A DNA stretch of 64,000 nucleotides from Nitzschia sp. DOCU1 (lineage: Eukaryota; Bacillariophyta; Bacillariophyceae; Bacillariales; Bacillariaceae), in NCBI GenBank assembly GCA_951394045.1, contig OX595991.1, positions 930,001 to 994,000 of the forward strand, in the 5' to 3' direction. The notes below the pieces were generated by a model. The model was not told the origin of the DNA. It searched no databases and worked only from the letters and a program-made list of their open reading frames with translations. Position numbers and translations under genes: made by a program. Below, piece after piece: positions 63,781 through 64,000 of the stretch. Position 1 is the first letter of the stretch, and the number at the start of each line of letters is the position of its first letter.

Positions 63781-64000
63781 GTTGATGTTGCTCAATGGGA
63801 GTAATTTGGCCCAGCAAGGATGAGATTTGTGGCCGGGCCAAAATGTCAGATACGTCTCATGGGAGATCACGATTTGCAAATGATCATCAATGTGTTCCAA
63901 AAAAATGAAACACGACTTGACTCATTCGACCTTGGATTCGCGATAGACACGGATTCGACTTAGTCAATTCCATCGATCGAATTGATCGAACGAGCATGCC

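Noticed and set aside
1..64000. tRNA, rRNA, CRISPR arrays and intact transposon genes
   Set aside because: I looked for tRNA-like and rRNA-like sequence, spaced direct repeats, and integrase, reverse-transcriptase or transposase motifs, and saw none.

Overview
The window is nuclear DNA of a compact eukaryotic genome, most likely a pennate diatom close to Phaeodactylum. The grounds are gene density near one gene per 2 kb on both strands, many short GT-AG introns (61-124 nt), mid-range GC, and three predicted proteins that begin with a signal peptide followed by the diatom plastid-import motif (an Ala-Phe junction, 'ASAF'-like): the carotenoid oxygenase at 24.4 kb, the acetoacetyl-CoA synthetase at 33.4 kb and an unnamed protein at 40.1 kb. 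The species is inferred; no rRNA or organelle marker lies in the window.

Layout. 1-12 kb: the tail of an unidentified gene, a small lipid-anchored protein, a degenerate REXO4/ISG20-type exonuclease with a repeated 'SSWF' tail, a type II membrane fucosyltransferase-like protein, and a tandem pair of alpha-arrestins inside a duplicated block of about 2.5 kb. 12-22 kb: a small glyoxalase-fold protein and an eight-exon XMAP215/MOR1-type TOG protein of 2,959 residues with six near-identical N-terminal modules. 22-31 kb: two broken MYND-finger genes, a plastid carotenoid cleavage oxygenase, a Cys-rich protein, GSK3 kinase and the splicing factor AAR2. 31-44 kb: plastid-type acetoacetyl-CoA synthetase, an ankyrin protein, a disordered basic protein, a 1.9 kb non-coding stretch carrying an elaborate nested foldback (38770-38994), a plastid protein and a tetraspan membrane protein. 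45-64 kb: four signal-peptide plus single-membrane-helix proteins that look like one dispersed family, an MFS symporter, a zinc-finger/sirtuin with a frameshift, Tim9, a SANT-domain protein, a mitochondrial carrier, an FAD monooxygenase fused to an ankyrin repeat and a second multi-span membrane protein.

The genes form no pathway or operon; they are independent housekeeping, signalling, trafficking and lineage-specific genes. The strongest unexplained signal is the foldback at 38770-38994. Its helices have unrelated but matching arm sequences and are interrupted at intervals by the self-pairing tetranucleotide CGAG, which occurs 15 times on one strand while its complement CTCG does not occur. 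Further leads are the inactive exonuclease with its SSWF repeats, the arrestin pair with three PSAP motifs each, the membrane-protein family with a shared cytosolic tail, the MYND gene interrupted only by TGA codons, and a sirtuin without its zinc ribbon. Exon structures were worked out by eye from splice consensus, reading phase and protein sense; starts and ends of less conserved genes are less certain.
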